DNA of 64,000 nt from Shinisaurus crocodilurus (Eukaryota > Chordata > Lepidosauria > Squamata > Shinisauridae). Under the pieces are notes generated by a model. The model searched no databases. It was not told the DNA's origin and saw nothing but the letters and a program-made list of their open reading frames with translations. The stretch spans positions 5,806,934-5,870,933 of the forward strand of contig CM037883.1 of NCBI GenBank assembly GCA_021292165.1, given 5' to 3'. Shown one piece after another: positions 44,146 through 54,141 of this stretch. The translations under genes and the position numbers were made by a program. Numbering within the stretch: position 1 is the stretch's first letter; each line of letters opens with the position of its first letter.

Positions 44146-44486
44146 AGAGGGAGTTAGTCCACGCAAGCCAGTATTGACTGCTCTGACTGGCAGCAAGTCC
44201 CCATGGTCTCAGGCAAAGGCCTTTTCCATTGCCTGCTCCCTGATTGTTGGAGCTGGGGAGAGCAAGGATTGAAATGGAGCTGGAAGACCAGAGCCCAGCT
44301 TGCTTAGCCAAAGGCATGCCTGCTCCCTTTCCATACTTAGGGCCCATTAGCACTGCTTGGGCAATGCTTTTCTGCAAATCCAGCTGGAAGTTGAATTAAA
44401 ACAGTGGTACAAAGGGGTACTTAATATAGCACTAGATTCCCCATAACAATCCCACAATGCCTGTCTGCCTGGGAAAGAGTCTACCC

Positions 44487-44910
44487 CTAAGGTCTCCAAC
44501 ACAGTGCCCATGGGCTACTCTCTCAATGTCTCCAAGGCTCCTTGCCTCTCCTGATCGTTATTTCTTAAGATATATATATATTTAACTTGGAAGTTGGCAT
44601 GCTGCAAAGTGACAGGCTGCCTTGCAGCGCCATCTTTACTTGGGTTCAAAAGGGTGGTTTTGTGTTTTGGAGCTCAGGCTCCACCGTGACCTCATACTTA
44701 GGTTCTCGGACAAGTTACCTTTCTTTTAGCCTCACCAGTTTGCTTTCTAGGAAGTGAGTGTTTCGTGGCTCGCCATGCCCACCATGGCAGCCATTTTAGG
44801 AATGGGCAGGCCCACCCCATGGCAGCCATTTTATGAGAGCACCCACAACATACTCTCAAAATTCCAGATGTGCCCACTGACCCCAAAAGGTTGGGGACCC
44901 TGGCCTACCC
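44487..44910. repeat. DNA-transposon relic (family J), inverse of 47856-48170
   Basis: GGTCTCCAACACAGTGCCCA, CACCATGGCAGCCATTTTAG and AAAAGGTTGGGGACCCTGG correspond on the opposite strand to AGCAGTCCCCAACC, AAAATGGCTGCCACAATGGG and related phrases at 47856-48170. Terminal CAGGGTCCCCAACC suggests hAT. Confidence 0.6.
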
Positions 44911-45000
44911 TATGCATGTTTACTCAGAAATAAACCCCTTTGAGTTGAACGGGACTTATTCCCAGGAAAGTGTGCCTAGGATTGACACCTAAGAATGTTT
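44895..45000. mobile_element. Family I palindromic MITE
   Basis: CTATGCATGTTTACTCAGAA and GGGACTTATTCCCAGGAAAG with CCTAGGATTGACACC. Similar pieces occur at 26748, 49520, 55560 and 62205. Confidence 0.6.
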
Positions 45001-45079
45001 AGTGAAGAGCAAACTTTTGTTGCTTCTAGAAAGTGTGCTTAGGGTGGAAGCCTTCAGGCAGCAGCAGCATCCCCAAAGT

Positions 45080-45225
45080 CAGCTTCATGGCTCAGTGGGG
45101 ATGAGAACCCGGATCTCCTGAGTCCCGCTCTAACCACTACACCACACTGATACTCACTTGGCATCTGCCTCCGAGTCCAAGAGGGGGCTAACACTCTAAC
45201 AACTACACCACAATGGCTCTCCACA
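45080..45225 (-). mobile_element. Sauria-type SINE head fragments, duplicated
   Basis: GAGAACCCGGATCTCCTGAG and TAACCACTACACCACACTGA at 45107-45150, then a second head AACAACTACACCACAATGGC at 45199-45218. Only the tRNA-like ends are present, back to back in the same orientation. Confidence 0.6.
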
Positions 45226-45277
45226 ATGGAATATGTGGCCCTCAGGCTGAAGGAAGTTCAACACCCTTGCTTTAGAT

Positions 45278-45412
45278 CAGTGTTCTCCAACTTTGGGTCC
45301 CCAGATGTTTTTGGCCTACAACTCCCAGCATGCCTCAGCCAGCTATGCTGGCTGGGGCATGCTGGGAGTTGTAGGCCAAAAACATCTGGGGACCCAAGGT
45401 TGGAGAACAGTG
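45278..45412. mobile_element. hAT-like hairpin MITE (family A), copy 3, 135 bp
   Basis: A nearly perfect hairpin from CAGTGTTCTCCAACTTTGGG to its reverse complement. An exact 8-bp duplication CTTTAGAT lies at 45270-45277 and 45413-45420. Confidence 0.95.
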
Positions 45413-45507
45413 CTTTAGATGGTAGTGTATTATTTCATTTATTTCAAATAGCCTTATGCCCCTCCCTCCCTAGTCACATGGTAATGTGTAATGGTTCACT
45501 TCTACAT

Positions 45508-45612
45508 GTGCTGAAGGGGGTGTGGCTCAGTGATACAGCAGCTGCTCTGCATGCAGAAGGTCCCAAGTCCCAGATGGACCGAGGGTCCGACTCAGTATAA
45601 GGCAGCTTCCAC
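45508..45612 (+). mobile_element. tRNA-headed SINE, internally deleted
   Basis: Head GGTGTGGCTCAGTGATACAG and TGCATGCAGAAGGTCCCAAG is joined directly to the 3' part GATGGACCGAGGGTCCGACT and AGTATAAGGCAGCTTCC. The middle of the body is missing. Confidence 0.78.
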
Positions 45613-46325
45613 CACACTTTAAGAAGGATGCAGACACACTGCAGAGGGTTCAGGGGAGGGCAACAAAGATGAACAGGGGACTGGAAACAAGGCCCTATGA
45701 GGAGAGGCTGAAGGAACTGGGCATGTTTAGCCTTCACAAGAGAAGACTGAGGGGAGATAGGATAGTGCTCTTCAAGTACTTGAAAGGTTGTCACACAGAG
45801 GAGGGCCAGGATCTCTTCTCCACCATCCCAGAGTGCAGGACATATTTATTTATTTATTATATTTATACCCCGCCTTTATTCCTGCAAGGAACCCAAGGCA
45901 GCTTACATAATCCCCCTCCTCCTCTCCATTTTATCCTCACAACCACCCTGTGAGGTAGGTTAGGCTGAGAGTCAGTGACTGGCCCAAAGTCACCCAGTGA
46001 GTTTCATAGCCGAGCGGGGACTAGAACCCGGATCTCCCGAGTCCCAGTCCAACACTCTCACCACTACGCCACACTGGCTCATGTTACAGGAAGCCAGATT
46101 CTGGCTGAACATCAGGAAGAACTTCCTGACTGTTAGAGCAATACAACAATGGAACCAATGACCTAGGGAGGTGGTGGGCTCTCCCACATTGGAGGCATCC
46201 AAGATGCAGCTGGGCAGCCATCTGTCGGGGATGCTTTAACTGGGATTCCTGCATTGAGCAGGGGGTTGGACTCGATGGCCTTACAGGCCCCTTCCAGCTC
46301 TACTATTCAATGATTCTATGATCCC
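45612..46325 (+). mobile_element. CR1 LINE 3' end, split by a Sauria SINE
   Basis: CR1 C-terminal region from CACACTTTAAGAAGGATGCA to the 3' UTR and TCTATGATCC at 46325. It breaks off at GTGCAGGACAT (45842) and resumes at ATGTTACAGGAAGC (46081). About 20 bases of the expected CR1 sequence between these points are missing, so the insertion deleted target sequence. Confidence 0.9.
45841..46081 (-). mobile_element. Sauria-type SINE inserted in CR1
   Basis: Tail TATTTATTTATTATATTTAT at the left, body CCACCCTGTGAGGTAGGTTA, and head CTACGCCACACTGGCTC at the right, on the reverse strand. The edges share only ACAT and ATGT-like sequence, without a usual long target duplication. Confidence 0.9.
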
Positions 46326-47855
46326 ATGCTGCATTCGGGGGCTGTCCTGCTCATTCTGCTGAGTGGGACACAGGACTACTGGGCTAGATGGACCAAGGGT
46401 CTGACTCGGTATAAGGCATCTTCCTATCTTCCTATGACTTCTGCCTTGAAGTCCTATTCTGGGTGCACCCTGTTGTTACAGGGTGTAACATCTGCCGTTT
46501 TCATGATACATGAAAAAAAGCTACCCCAAGCCATGACCCAACAGAACTGCAATGCCAACATTACCGATATGTAGGATAACAAAAGAGGAGCGAGAGGGGT
46601 TGGGTAACTTCACTGTGCAATTGTTAAAAGAAGTCTTGGACTTTTCGTGCCCCACTCCCAAATGATATTTCAGGCTTTGTGTCAAAAATAACCTGTGATG
46701 GATGCTGATTCGCAGCTGGATCAGGGTTTGTTGTTCTCCTCTGGTAGGCCTACCTTCGGAAAGCAAGAGCGATTTGTAATGGGTTGTAATAGAAAACATC
46801 GAGCAGAGACATCCCAGACAGAGGTCAGGGAGGAATCAAGCAGCCAGACCTCCCAGGGATTTCGTAACAATTGGCAAAATCCATTTCATTAAGTCTGTCC
46901 AGTGGGGACTTGGCTCAAGTTTAGCCCAAATAGGATTTTTTTAAAAAAATAAAAATACATACAGGCCTTTCGCCTCCAAATCAGAGGTTTCTTCCATCCT
47001 GCCAAGTTGAACAATGGGATGGGAGCCCAAAGTAATTACGATCTAATGGTTTTGGGGGAAGAAGTTGTCGTTCTCAGTCTGATCCCGAGCGTAAAGGTGT
47101 CTGAATTACATTTGGCACCCGTTTCCCTTATCTTGCCAAGGAAACATTGGCTGCATTTGCTACAGCAATTGGATCATCATCCACCATCTTGAGGGTCTTT
47201 TATTCCCGAAGTTGGGAGGAGGGAGTATTAGAAAGGATGCAAAGAAAGCTGCAAAGATCTCTTGCTGTCGAGGCATCTCTAATCAGGATCTAAAGGCATT
47301 TTCCATGGTATAGTAAGAGCTTCAGCTAAAATGTGCTGTTCTTTTGGTTCTGCCCCTTTTGCCTTTGCTCCTCCCCCTTTTGCCTTTGGCCCCGCCCACC
47401 ACTGGAATGTGCCCCGCCCCCCATAGCTTCTCTGAAATGCAATTCGGGACTTGGATTGAAAGAGTGGTTCAACACCCCTGCTGTGCACGGTTTGGCTGGT
47501 TGCGATGCATATCATAAGCCCTTTGCAGATGTCACCAGGGTTTCTCTGAATAAAATGGAACTGGAAGCTTGGCATTGTAGCAACAGACTGATCCCTAATA
47601 ATATATGCATTTTACCTGCATTTTGGATTGGTAAATTCCACTGAAAAATTCGGAGAGGTATAACGGAGTTTCAGTTCATGCAGTGGTTCGAAAGTGCGAA
47701 AGCAAGTGCGTTTCCATTAAAATGCGAACCAAATTTCTTCACCGGTCCCTAGCGATGGAGAGCTCTCTCATGTATATGTTTGCAGATGGTGTGACACACT
47801 GCAAAGTGAAGCTGTTACATGATCACTGATTGCATATAGGGTCTGTGCATAAAGC
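46326..47855. other. Intergenic stretch without recognised gene
   Basis: 46375-46440 is a SINE 3' fragment (GATGGACCAAGGGTCTGACT). 47330-47480 is the relic paired with 34690-34860. The rest, 46440-47330, is not recognised. Confidence 0.5.
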
Positions 47856-48300
47856 AGCAGTCCCCAACCTTTTTTTTTTTTTTGGACAGTGGTCACATTT
47901 GGAATTTTGAGGGAGTGTCGTGGGTACAATCACAAAATGACTGCCATTGGGAGGCCCATTCACAAAATGGCTGCCACAATGGGCTTCTCCACTCACAGAA
48001 TGCCCACTTCCCAGAAGGCAAACTGGTGAGGTTGAAAAAGAAGTATCTTGCCCAGGAACCTGAAGACAAAACAGAGGTGGGATCTGAGTTCCAAAACAGA
48101 AACCCACTCTTTTGAACCCACGGTTTGCTGCTGCAGCACCCATCTCACAGAGGACAAACTGGGGTGGGATGCTCAGAGAAATACATGGGAACATCTGGGG
48201 GACTAGAGGGGGCAAAACACCTCCCCTCCACACGCTCTAGTCCCCCAGGATGTTCCCTACTATCCCCCAACCTATTCTAAGAAATAAAGATGGTGGTGGA
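47856..48300. repeat. DNA-transposon relic (family J)
   Basis: Opens AGCAGTCCCCAACC with a T-run, then GGGAGTGTCGTGGGTACAAT and CACAAAATGGCTGCCACAAT. It is the inverse counterpart of 44487-44910. Confidence 0.55.
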
Positions 48301-48373
48301 GGCCAGCACTTCACTTTGCAGCATGCAAAAAATCAAGAGGATCTAGGAAGCTGGCAAACTTGACATAAACTTT

Positions 48374-48520
48374 GCTTGTCTGAGTGTGGAAAGCTAAGCA
48401 GGGTCAGGCCTGGTTATTACTTGGATGGGAGACCCCTCTTCTAGTTTCCTGCATTGAGCAGGGGGTTGGACTCGATGGCCTTGTAGGCCCCTTCCATTTC
48501 TATGATCTATGATCTCTATG
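48374..48520 (+). mobile_element. 5S rRNA/CR1 chimeric SINE
   Basis: The head (GCTTGTCTGAGTGTGGAAAG, CTAAGCAGGGTCAGGCCTGG, TTACTTGGATGGGAGACC) follows the 3' two thirds of the internal promoter region of vertebrate 5S rRNA. The linker CCTCTTCTAGTTT leads to the CR1 3' UTR (TGCATTGAGCAGGGGGTTGG, ACTCGATGGCCTTGTAGGCC) and the tail CTATGATCTATGATCTCTAT. Confidence 0.88.
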
Positions 48521-50363
48521 ACCCAGGCAGGGAGCCCGGCAGGCACCAACCGAGGTGTCTGTGGGCAGACTGGTGCTGATAGGCAATGCGGTGAGGGCGC
48601 AGGCCCAGAGCCACACATGTGGGGCCATCCTCCTCACCTGATCTAACAAACCTACGCAGATTGGCAGAAGAGCCTGCCACTCCAATGCTGCTCCAACCTC
48701 ACACACATTCACAGAAGCTCTCTGATAACGTCTGAAAGGGACAACCATCATGTTCAGTAAACCAAGCAACATCCACAAATGTGTGGACCAAGCCAATCCC
48801 AGGCCTTTGCAAGTTGTGTTAGGGTGTGTGTCTGCTGGGCTAGATTCTTCACGTGCTCCAAGATATTTGGGGTTAGTTTGAAGGTCTGAACAAGTGAGAA
48901 GGGCAGAGAATGAGCTCAGAAGTTCCTGGAGATACCTCCAGTCCTGTGTGGTTCTACAGACATGCCACAACTGAAAATGAGGATGGACTGCCTGTTCTAA
49001 CAAACAGATGTACTGCCTGTTGGAAAAGTGGAGGCAACATGAAAAAACACGGTAATCCAAAACAAAGATGAACAAAGATGGGGGGGGGCATATGATCGCT
49101 GAACAAATTACAGAACTCTCTTACTTTCTTCACACAAGTGTCAAGGGAAAACACAAAGCCACTCACCCGTACAAAATCAAAGCAAACCATCATCTGGCTG
49201 AGCAGGCAAGCCATGACAAAACAATAGTCAATCTCTGTGGGGTAAAGCTCAACTCACAAACATACCCTCCAAAAAGTAAAAACCACCACCACTGCACAGC
49301 TAACCAGAGTAATATTCCTGCATCAGCCTATATTTCCTTTTTTTAAAAAACGGGAAATGTCTTTGAGCTGCTACATGACGAAAGGGCCACAGATGGAGCA
49401 AGAGAAAGAAATAGACATTGTATGGACGTGAGAAAGGAGCCAAGCATGCACTGCCCCTGGTAAACTGGACCACTTGAAGCATGTGCAGAGATGCTAGTTG
49501 TGCAGAAAACCACCCCATGGCTGGAGTGTCCTATGCACACTGACGTGGGAGTAAGCTCTACTGAATATAGTGCAGCTTACTTCTGAGTAAGCATGCATAC
49601 ATTTGTGCTGTGCCTCCTGGCTGCAACAAAACAGGGAGGACAAAAATAAGCCTAACTCTTGAGTAAAACTCAATATGCCCAATCCTAATTGTTTACACAG
49701 CTGAGTTCAGTGGGCAGAACTGGCCGCTATAAGGGAAGCATGGGTTCCACCCTTTATAGCATTTTTTTTTAAAAAAAAAACATTTTGCTTGGTTATGTAC
49801 TTCTTGCAAAGTTATCCTGGGAATTAAATGGGAATACGATTTGGGTGGCAAAATGCAAATACAGGAAAGCCTTAAGACTAATATAGTACGGTAATAGTTA
49901 ACGTTAACGCTGCAAAAAAACAACAACCCCTTTACATTGACATTTATTATACAGGAGGAAAAGTCCTGTATAATCACTGGACACACATTCAGTCATTATG
50001 GTCCTTAGGGGCATTCTTCCTGTCTTGTCTGGCCAGTCAGGAATTGGTTAGAGAGGAAGTTGCTCGTTCATCATCTCCTTTTGGATATCCTGTGTGTCCT
50101 TATGGCCAGGGTCTGGGGAAGAATATATATATATATACACACACACACACCCAGGTTGCTGGACAATTATTACTGAAACAGCAAGGGAGCAACTTCCTCA
50201 TTCCAAAACATGTCCTGAGACTCGGGATGTTCCACAATCGCATACTGTTTTGAAACTCTATCTTGACTTTTAGCCCTGTGCTTTCTGCTTCAATTCTCTG
50301 TGAGACAACTATTTTAAAGGGCCATTTCACACATTGCGGGTTTTTTCCCCTTGAGTATACACC
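48521..50363. other. Intergenic stretch without recognised gene
   Basis: Family I-like fragments occur at 49540-49600 (GTGGGAGTAAGCTCTACTGA, CTTACTTCTGAGTAAGCATG) and a TA/CA microsatellite at 50128-50152. Otherwise nothing is recognised. Confidence 0.5.
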
Positions 50364-50399
50364 TAAGATGATTTAAGTAAAGCATGAATGCAACAACAC

Positions 50400-50715
50400 A
50401 TTGCTGCCAGAGGCAGTGTTAGGGGAAGGCCCACTAGGGCTGGAACCCCAAATCTTTCATTTGGAGCCCGGAGCCTCTGGGAGGTCATCTGCCCCACCGC
50501 CCTGCTGTCCAGGGGCACTTGCTGAGATAAAGGCGGGACAGGGGCCCTGAGGATCTCTGTTGCCTCTGATCCCCCTGGATGTGCTGGCTTTTTGCCCACA
50601 TGTGTTTCACTTCCTGCTGCCCCACCCCACCCCTTGAACTTTCTGCCAGAGGTTTTTTTCCTGAAATCAAATGCCCTCCTCTCCCTCATACATCCCATTT
50701 TACAAATAGGGGTGT
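50400..50715 (-). mobile_element. Long tRNA-headed SINE, body only
   Basis: On the reverse strand this matches 61625-61905: ATACATCCCATTTTACAAAT corresponds to the start of the body just after the tRNA-like head, then TTGCCCACATGTGTTTCACT, GATCCCCCTGGATGTGCTGG and CCCTGCTGTCCAGGGGCACT. The tRNA-like head is absent, so this copy is 5'-truncated. Confidence 0.75.
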
Positions 50716-50735
50716 CCTTTGAAGACAGTGTCCTT

Positions 50736-50739
<4 letters not shown>

Positions 50740-50771
<32 letters not shown>
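50740..50771. repeat. (AC)n microsatellite
   Basis: About 16 AC units. Confidence 0.95.
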
Positions 50772-50774
<3 letters not shown>

Positions 50775-51003
50775 AGAAAGAGTTCAGAGCATATGTAAAT
50801 TAGCATATGCAAGTTCATGCAATTTATATATATTTTTTGTCCCGTGGGCCTGAGCCCTGGATCTTTTCGGTACCTAGCACCACCCGACTGCTGCAAACAG
50901 ATATCATGGGCTCAGCAGAGAGCTGTCATTGATCGCGATGGGTTTCCCAGCTGGCAATCTGGCCCTCGGACCAAAACAGGCTCCCGAGCCCTGGTCGACT
51001 GAG

Positions 51004-51143
51004 AACAGCCTTCCCCAGCCAGGTGCCCTCCAGATGTTTTGAACTACAACTTCCCACATTCCTGATCGCTGGCCATGCTGGCTGGGGCTGATGGGAGGTG
51101 AAGTCCAAAACAGCTGGAAGGCACGAGGTTGGGAACTAGGCTG
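51004..51143. mobile_element. hAT-like MITE (family H)
   Basis: Terminal CAGCCTTCCCCAGCCAGGTG and, on the other strand, CAGCCTAGTTCCCAACCTCG. Inner arms are CCAGATGTTTTGAACTACAA and TGGGAGGTGAAGTCCAAAAC. Its right end lies directly against a SINE fragment; the junction is copied into MITE A5 (52662-52698). Confidence 0.75.
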
Positions 51144-51350
51144 AACTAGGACCAGGGAGATCCGAGTTCAAAACCCCACTCAGCCAGGTGACGCTCATCG
51201 AGAGACCTTGGACCCAGCACTTTCTCTCTCAGCCTGACCTACCTCATAGGATTGTTGTGAGGATAAACTGGACCAGGGAGAGGCATGTGTACATTGCCTT
51301 GAGATCCTTGGAGGAAAGGCAGGATGTAGATAGAGTAAGCAAAAATGAAA
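51144..51350 (+). mobile_element. Sauria-type SINE, diverged
   Basis: AGATCCGAGTTCAAAACCCC, CAGCCTGACCTACCTCATAG, GGATTGTTGTGAGGATAAAC and GGAAAGGCAGGATGTAGAT follow the SINE order, without the first part of the head. Confidence 0.8.
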
Positions 51351-51369
51351 TAAATTTCAGCCTTTAATT

Positions 51370-51504
51370 CGGTGTTCTCCAGCCTTGGGTCCCCAGATGT
51401 TTTTGGCCTACAACTCCCAGCATGCCCCAGCCAGCTACGCTGGCTGGGGCATGCTGGGAGTTGTAGGCCAAAAACATCTGGGGACCCAAGGCTGGAGAAC
51501 ACTG
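51370..51504. mobile_element. hAT-like hairpin MITE (family A), copy 4, 135 bp
   Basis: Starts CGGTGTTCTCCAGCCTTGGG and ends with its reverse complement. The flanks are CTTTAATT (51362-51369) and CTTTAATG (51505-51512), 7 of 8 matching. Confidence 0.92.
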
Positions 51505-51772
51505 CTTTAATGTAACAGTAGCGTAACTAGACGTTGCTGATTGATCACGGTAGGATCCCAGCCATCGACCCCAAGAGCTACCACCTGGATGAAAAGAATG
51601 AATGCCGACTGGGACTGGTGGTGGTGGTCCTGACCATGTAAGGCTGCAGGCAGAGGACCAAACTACACATTAATCACACGGCATATAGCTGAGGCTTGTC
51701 TTACTCTCGTGTAAGTGTGCATGGCTCCAATTCAGACTGGGACCATGGCACTCCAGGAGGGGAGGGTTAATC

Positions 51773-51775
<3 letters not shown>

Positions 51776-51808
<33 letters not shown>
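51776..51808. repeat. (AC)n microsatellite
   Basis: About 16 AC units. Confidence 0.95.
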
Positions 51809-51810
<2 letters not shown>

Positions 51811-51869
51811 TTTTCCTAATATTCTCTCCCTATTGGGGGGGGTGTTAAAAGTGGGGAGTCACCATTGGA

Positions 51870-52235
51870 GTCATAAGCCTCCCCAGAACCTGCGTTCGTC
51901 ATCTGAGTCCTGCCTCCTAGGAAGGTGAGGCTGGTGAAGACCCAAGACAGGGCCTTTTATGTAGCAGCACCCCAGTTGTGGAACTACCTCCACAGGGAGG
52001 ATCCTGTTGCTGGCCTTTAGAGATCTGGTAAAAAAAACAACACTGTTCCAAGGAGCCATTAGTGATGAATGCAGCTCCTTGATTTTAGAAGGTGCCCCCG
52101 CTTTATTGCAATCTGTAATCTCTATATGTTTTGTTTTTAGGGTAGTTTTTCTTATTATTGTGGTATGTTTTCATTTTATTTTTACAGTTTAATGTAAATC
52201 ACCTTCTGCACTCACTCACTAAATAAACAAACAAA
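51870..52235 (+). mobile_element. L2-type LINE 3' end, diverged
   Basis: GACAGGGCCTTTTATGTAGC and AGCACCCCAGTTGTGGAACT correspond to the RRAFFAVAPRLWNELP part of the L2 at 54142-54886. It ends AATCACCTTCTGCACTCACT and AATAAACAAACAAA. Confidence 0.75.
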
Positions 52236-52245
52236 TCTGAAGCTT

Positions 52246-52290
52246 ACCGTGTGTGTGTGTGTGTGTGTGTGTGACTGTGTGTGTGTGTTG
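52246..52290. repeat. (GT)n microsatellite
   Basis: GT repeat interrupted once by GACT. Confidence 0.95.
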
Positions 52291-52379
52291 CTGCCTGCAG
52301 ATTTGCATCAGTTGCAACAAGATGCCCTCAATTGGGGGGGGGCGCTCTCTGAGTGGGCCAACCTCCTGACACTGTCACA

Positions 52380-52512
52380 CAGAGGTAGACAAGCTGATGC
52401 CCTCCAGATGTTTTGGACTACAACCCTCATAACCCCCAGCAAGCCAAGGGTCAATCATCAGGAAATCTGGGACTTACCAAACATCTGGAGGGCATCTGGT
52501 TGCCCATCTCTG
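52380..52512. mobile_element. hAT-like MITE (family H), 133 bp
   Basis: Begins CAGAGGTAGACAAGCTGATG and ends with the matching inverse CATCTGGTTGCCCATCTCTG. Flanks TGTCACA and TGATCACA are near duplicates. Confidence 0.8.
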
Positions 52513-52597
52513 TGATCACAACCTTCCACTCGCTAACCTGCTCCCTCTGGGCCCAGTTGGCACTACCACCCAAGGAGAGACGGTAAAGCCTTTAGAG

Positions 52598-52763
52598 CAG
52601 TGTTCTCCAACCTTGGGTCCCCAGATGTTTTTGGCCTACAACTCCCAGCATGCCCCAGCCAGATCTCCCTGGTCCTAGTTCAGCCTAGTTCCCAACCTCT
52701 GGCTGTGGCATGCTGGGAGTTGTAGACCAAAAACATCTGGGGACCCAAGGTTGGAGAACACTG
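52598..52763. mobile_element. hAT-like hairpin MITE (family A), copy 5, with foreign loop, 166 bp
   Basis: Terminal CAGTGTTCTCCAACCTTGGG and its reverse complement, with an exact 8-bp duplication CTTTAGAG at 52590-52597 and 52764-52771. The loop differs from the other copies: 52662-52698 is 37 bases identical to the reverse complement of 51126-51162. Confidence 0.95.
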
Positions 52764-52898
52764 CTTTAGAGGCTGCTTGTCCAAGCCGCTTCCACGTTCA
52801 TAGAGGGCAGGTCAGCAGACAACGGTCCACAGTGCTGTGGAGTGGGCGTCGGCACGTGCCTCAGAATGTCGATGCATGATGCTGGCTGTGAGTCTTTG

Positions 52899-52942
52899 TG
52901 CGCGCGCGCACGCACGCACATGCATGCACACACACACACACG
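52899..52942. repeat. (CG)n/(CA)n microsatellite
   Basis: GCGCGCGCACGCACGCACA passes into CA repeats, an alternating purine-pyrimidine run. Confidence 0.9.
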
Positions 52943-53101
52943 TGCATTAACTGAACATAACACTTCATGCAACTGATGATGTTGGCCAGGGCTGGCCCTG
53001 CCACGAAGCAGGGTAAGGCGCCTGCATCAGGTGGCGGAGTGGATTCGTGAACTGTGCCACTCCCCTCCTGCCAGGAGGGTGCTCTGCCACTGCCCCGACA
53101 C

Positions 53102-53251
53102 CTACGCTGGCTCAGCTTGTCTGAGCGTGGAAAGCTTAAGCAGGGTCAGGCCTGGTTATTCCTTGGATGGGAGACCCCTCCTCTAGTTTCCTGCATTGAG
53201 CAGGGGGTTGGACTCGATGGCCCTGTAGCCTCCTTCCAACTCTATGGTCTA
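53102..53251 (+). mobile_element. 5S rRNA/CR1 chimeric SINE
   Basis: Begins CCTACGCTGGCTCAGCTTGT, whose CCTACG matches the first bases of vertebrate 5S rRNA. Then GGCCTGGTTATTCCTTGGAT, GGGAGACC, the linker CCTCCTCTAGTTT, and the CR1 part to CTATGGTCTATGA. This copy gives the likely 5' end of the family. Confidence 0.88.
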
Positions 53252-53511
53252 TGAAACCTCCGGCGGGTGCTCTGGAGGACCCCACCAGCTGCTCTCCCAT
53301 CGTGGCATTTGCCATGGCAAGAAAGCAGCTGGTGGGCCTCTCTGGGGCAGCTGCCCACCCTGTTTTCCTTGTCGCAGGCCCTCCCTTACTTTTGCCGCTG
53401 CCACATCAGCTTTATGGAGAGCATCAGGCGGTGAGAGAACCGGGGCTGAGGTAGGCTGCTCTAATCCAGGGGCAGGCAACATGATGCGTGCAGGCACCAA
53501 TGTGCCCCCAG

Positions 53512-53676
53512 CAGGGTCGGTGCAAGGCAGTTTGGTGCCCTAGGCAAGATCAGATATTTAGCGCCCCCCTCTTTCCACTTGAGCCCTCCCTCCCTCCAGC
53601 CCTATGCTCCTGGCGCCCCCTTTAGCCCGGTGCCCTAGGCAGCCGCCTAGTTGGCCTAATGGTAGCACCGGCCCTG
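53512..53676. mobile_element. hAT-like MITE (family G), 165 bp
   Basis: Begins CAGGGTCGGTGCAAGGC and ends GGTAGCACCGGCCCTG. An exact 8-bp duplication GCCCCCAG is at 53504-53511 and 53677-53684. It sits inside a degenerate GC-rich unit (about 53460-53720) that looks like another hAT element: AGGGGCAGGCAACATGATG at the left and GACACCTTTATCGGTGCCAA at the right. Confidence 0.88.
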
Positions 53677-54141
53677 GCCCCCAGACACCTTTATCGGTGC
53701 CAATCAAGGTGCCCTGCTGCCACTCCCACTTGTTTCCTTTTTTCAGTCAACGTACTTTCTTACTGGCAGCTGGGATCACACTTCTAAGCAACGCGAAGGC
53801 CTCCAGCTGCCGCCATCTTCAATGCCCATGAACGCCTCTGGGCGACATGATGGGGCTCAAAAGACCTTCTTAGGAAATGAAGACGCCTGGTGCTGCAAAC
53901 CAATACTTTCCTCTGCAGCATGGCCAGTCGCCAAGAAAAAAGAAGTGGGGAGGTAAAAAAAGTGCTGAAAACTTTGGGTCTGAAAGAGTTTCACTTCTTT
54001 GTTCTGCCGCAGCACGCTTCGGTGTGAACTGAGAGCCTTTGTGGAAGGTGTGGTTGCAACTTTATTAGACTGGAAGAGCTTCCCCTGTTATCACCTTAAG
54101 GCTGACACAAATTGCAAGCAAGGCTTAAAGTCACACCCACT

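Noticed and set aside
45226..45600. Conserved protein reading VFGLQLPACPSQ, seen also at 40502-40816 and 51239-51502
   Set aside because: The shared peptide is a translation of the family A MITE arms, not a gene.
53102..53251. Possible 5S rRNA gene
   Set aside because: About 25 bases are missing near the 5' end and the 3' end is CR1 sequence, the same in every copy. It is a SINE, not a 5S gene.
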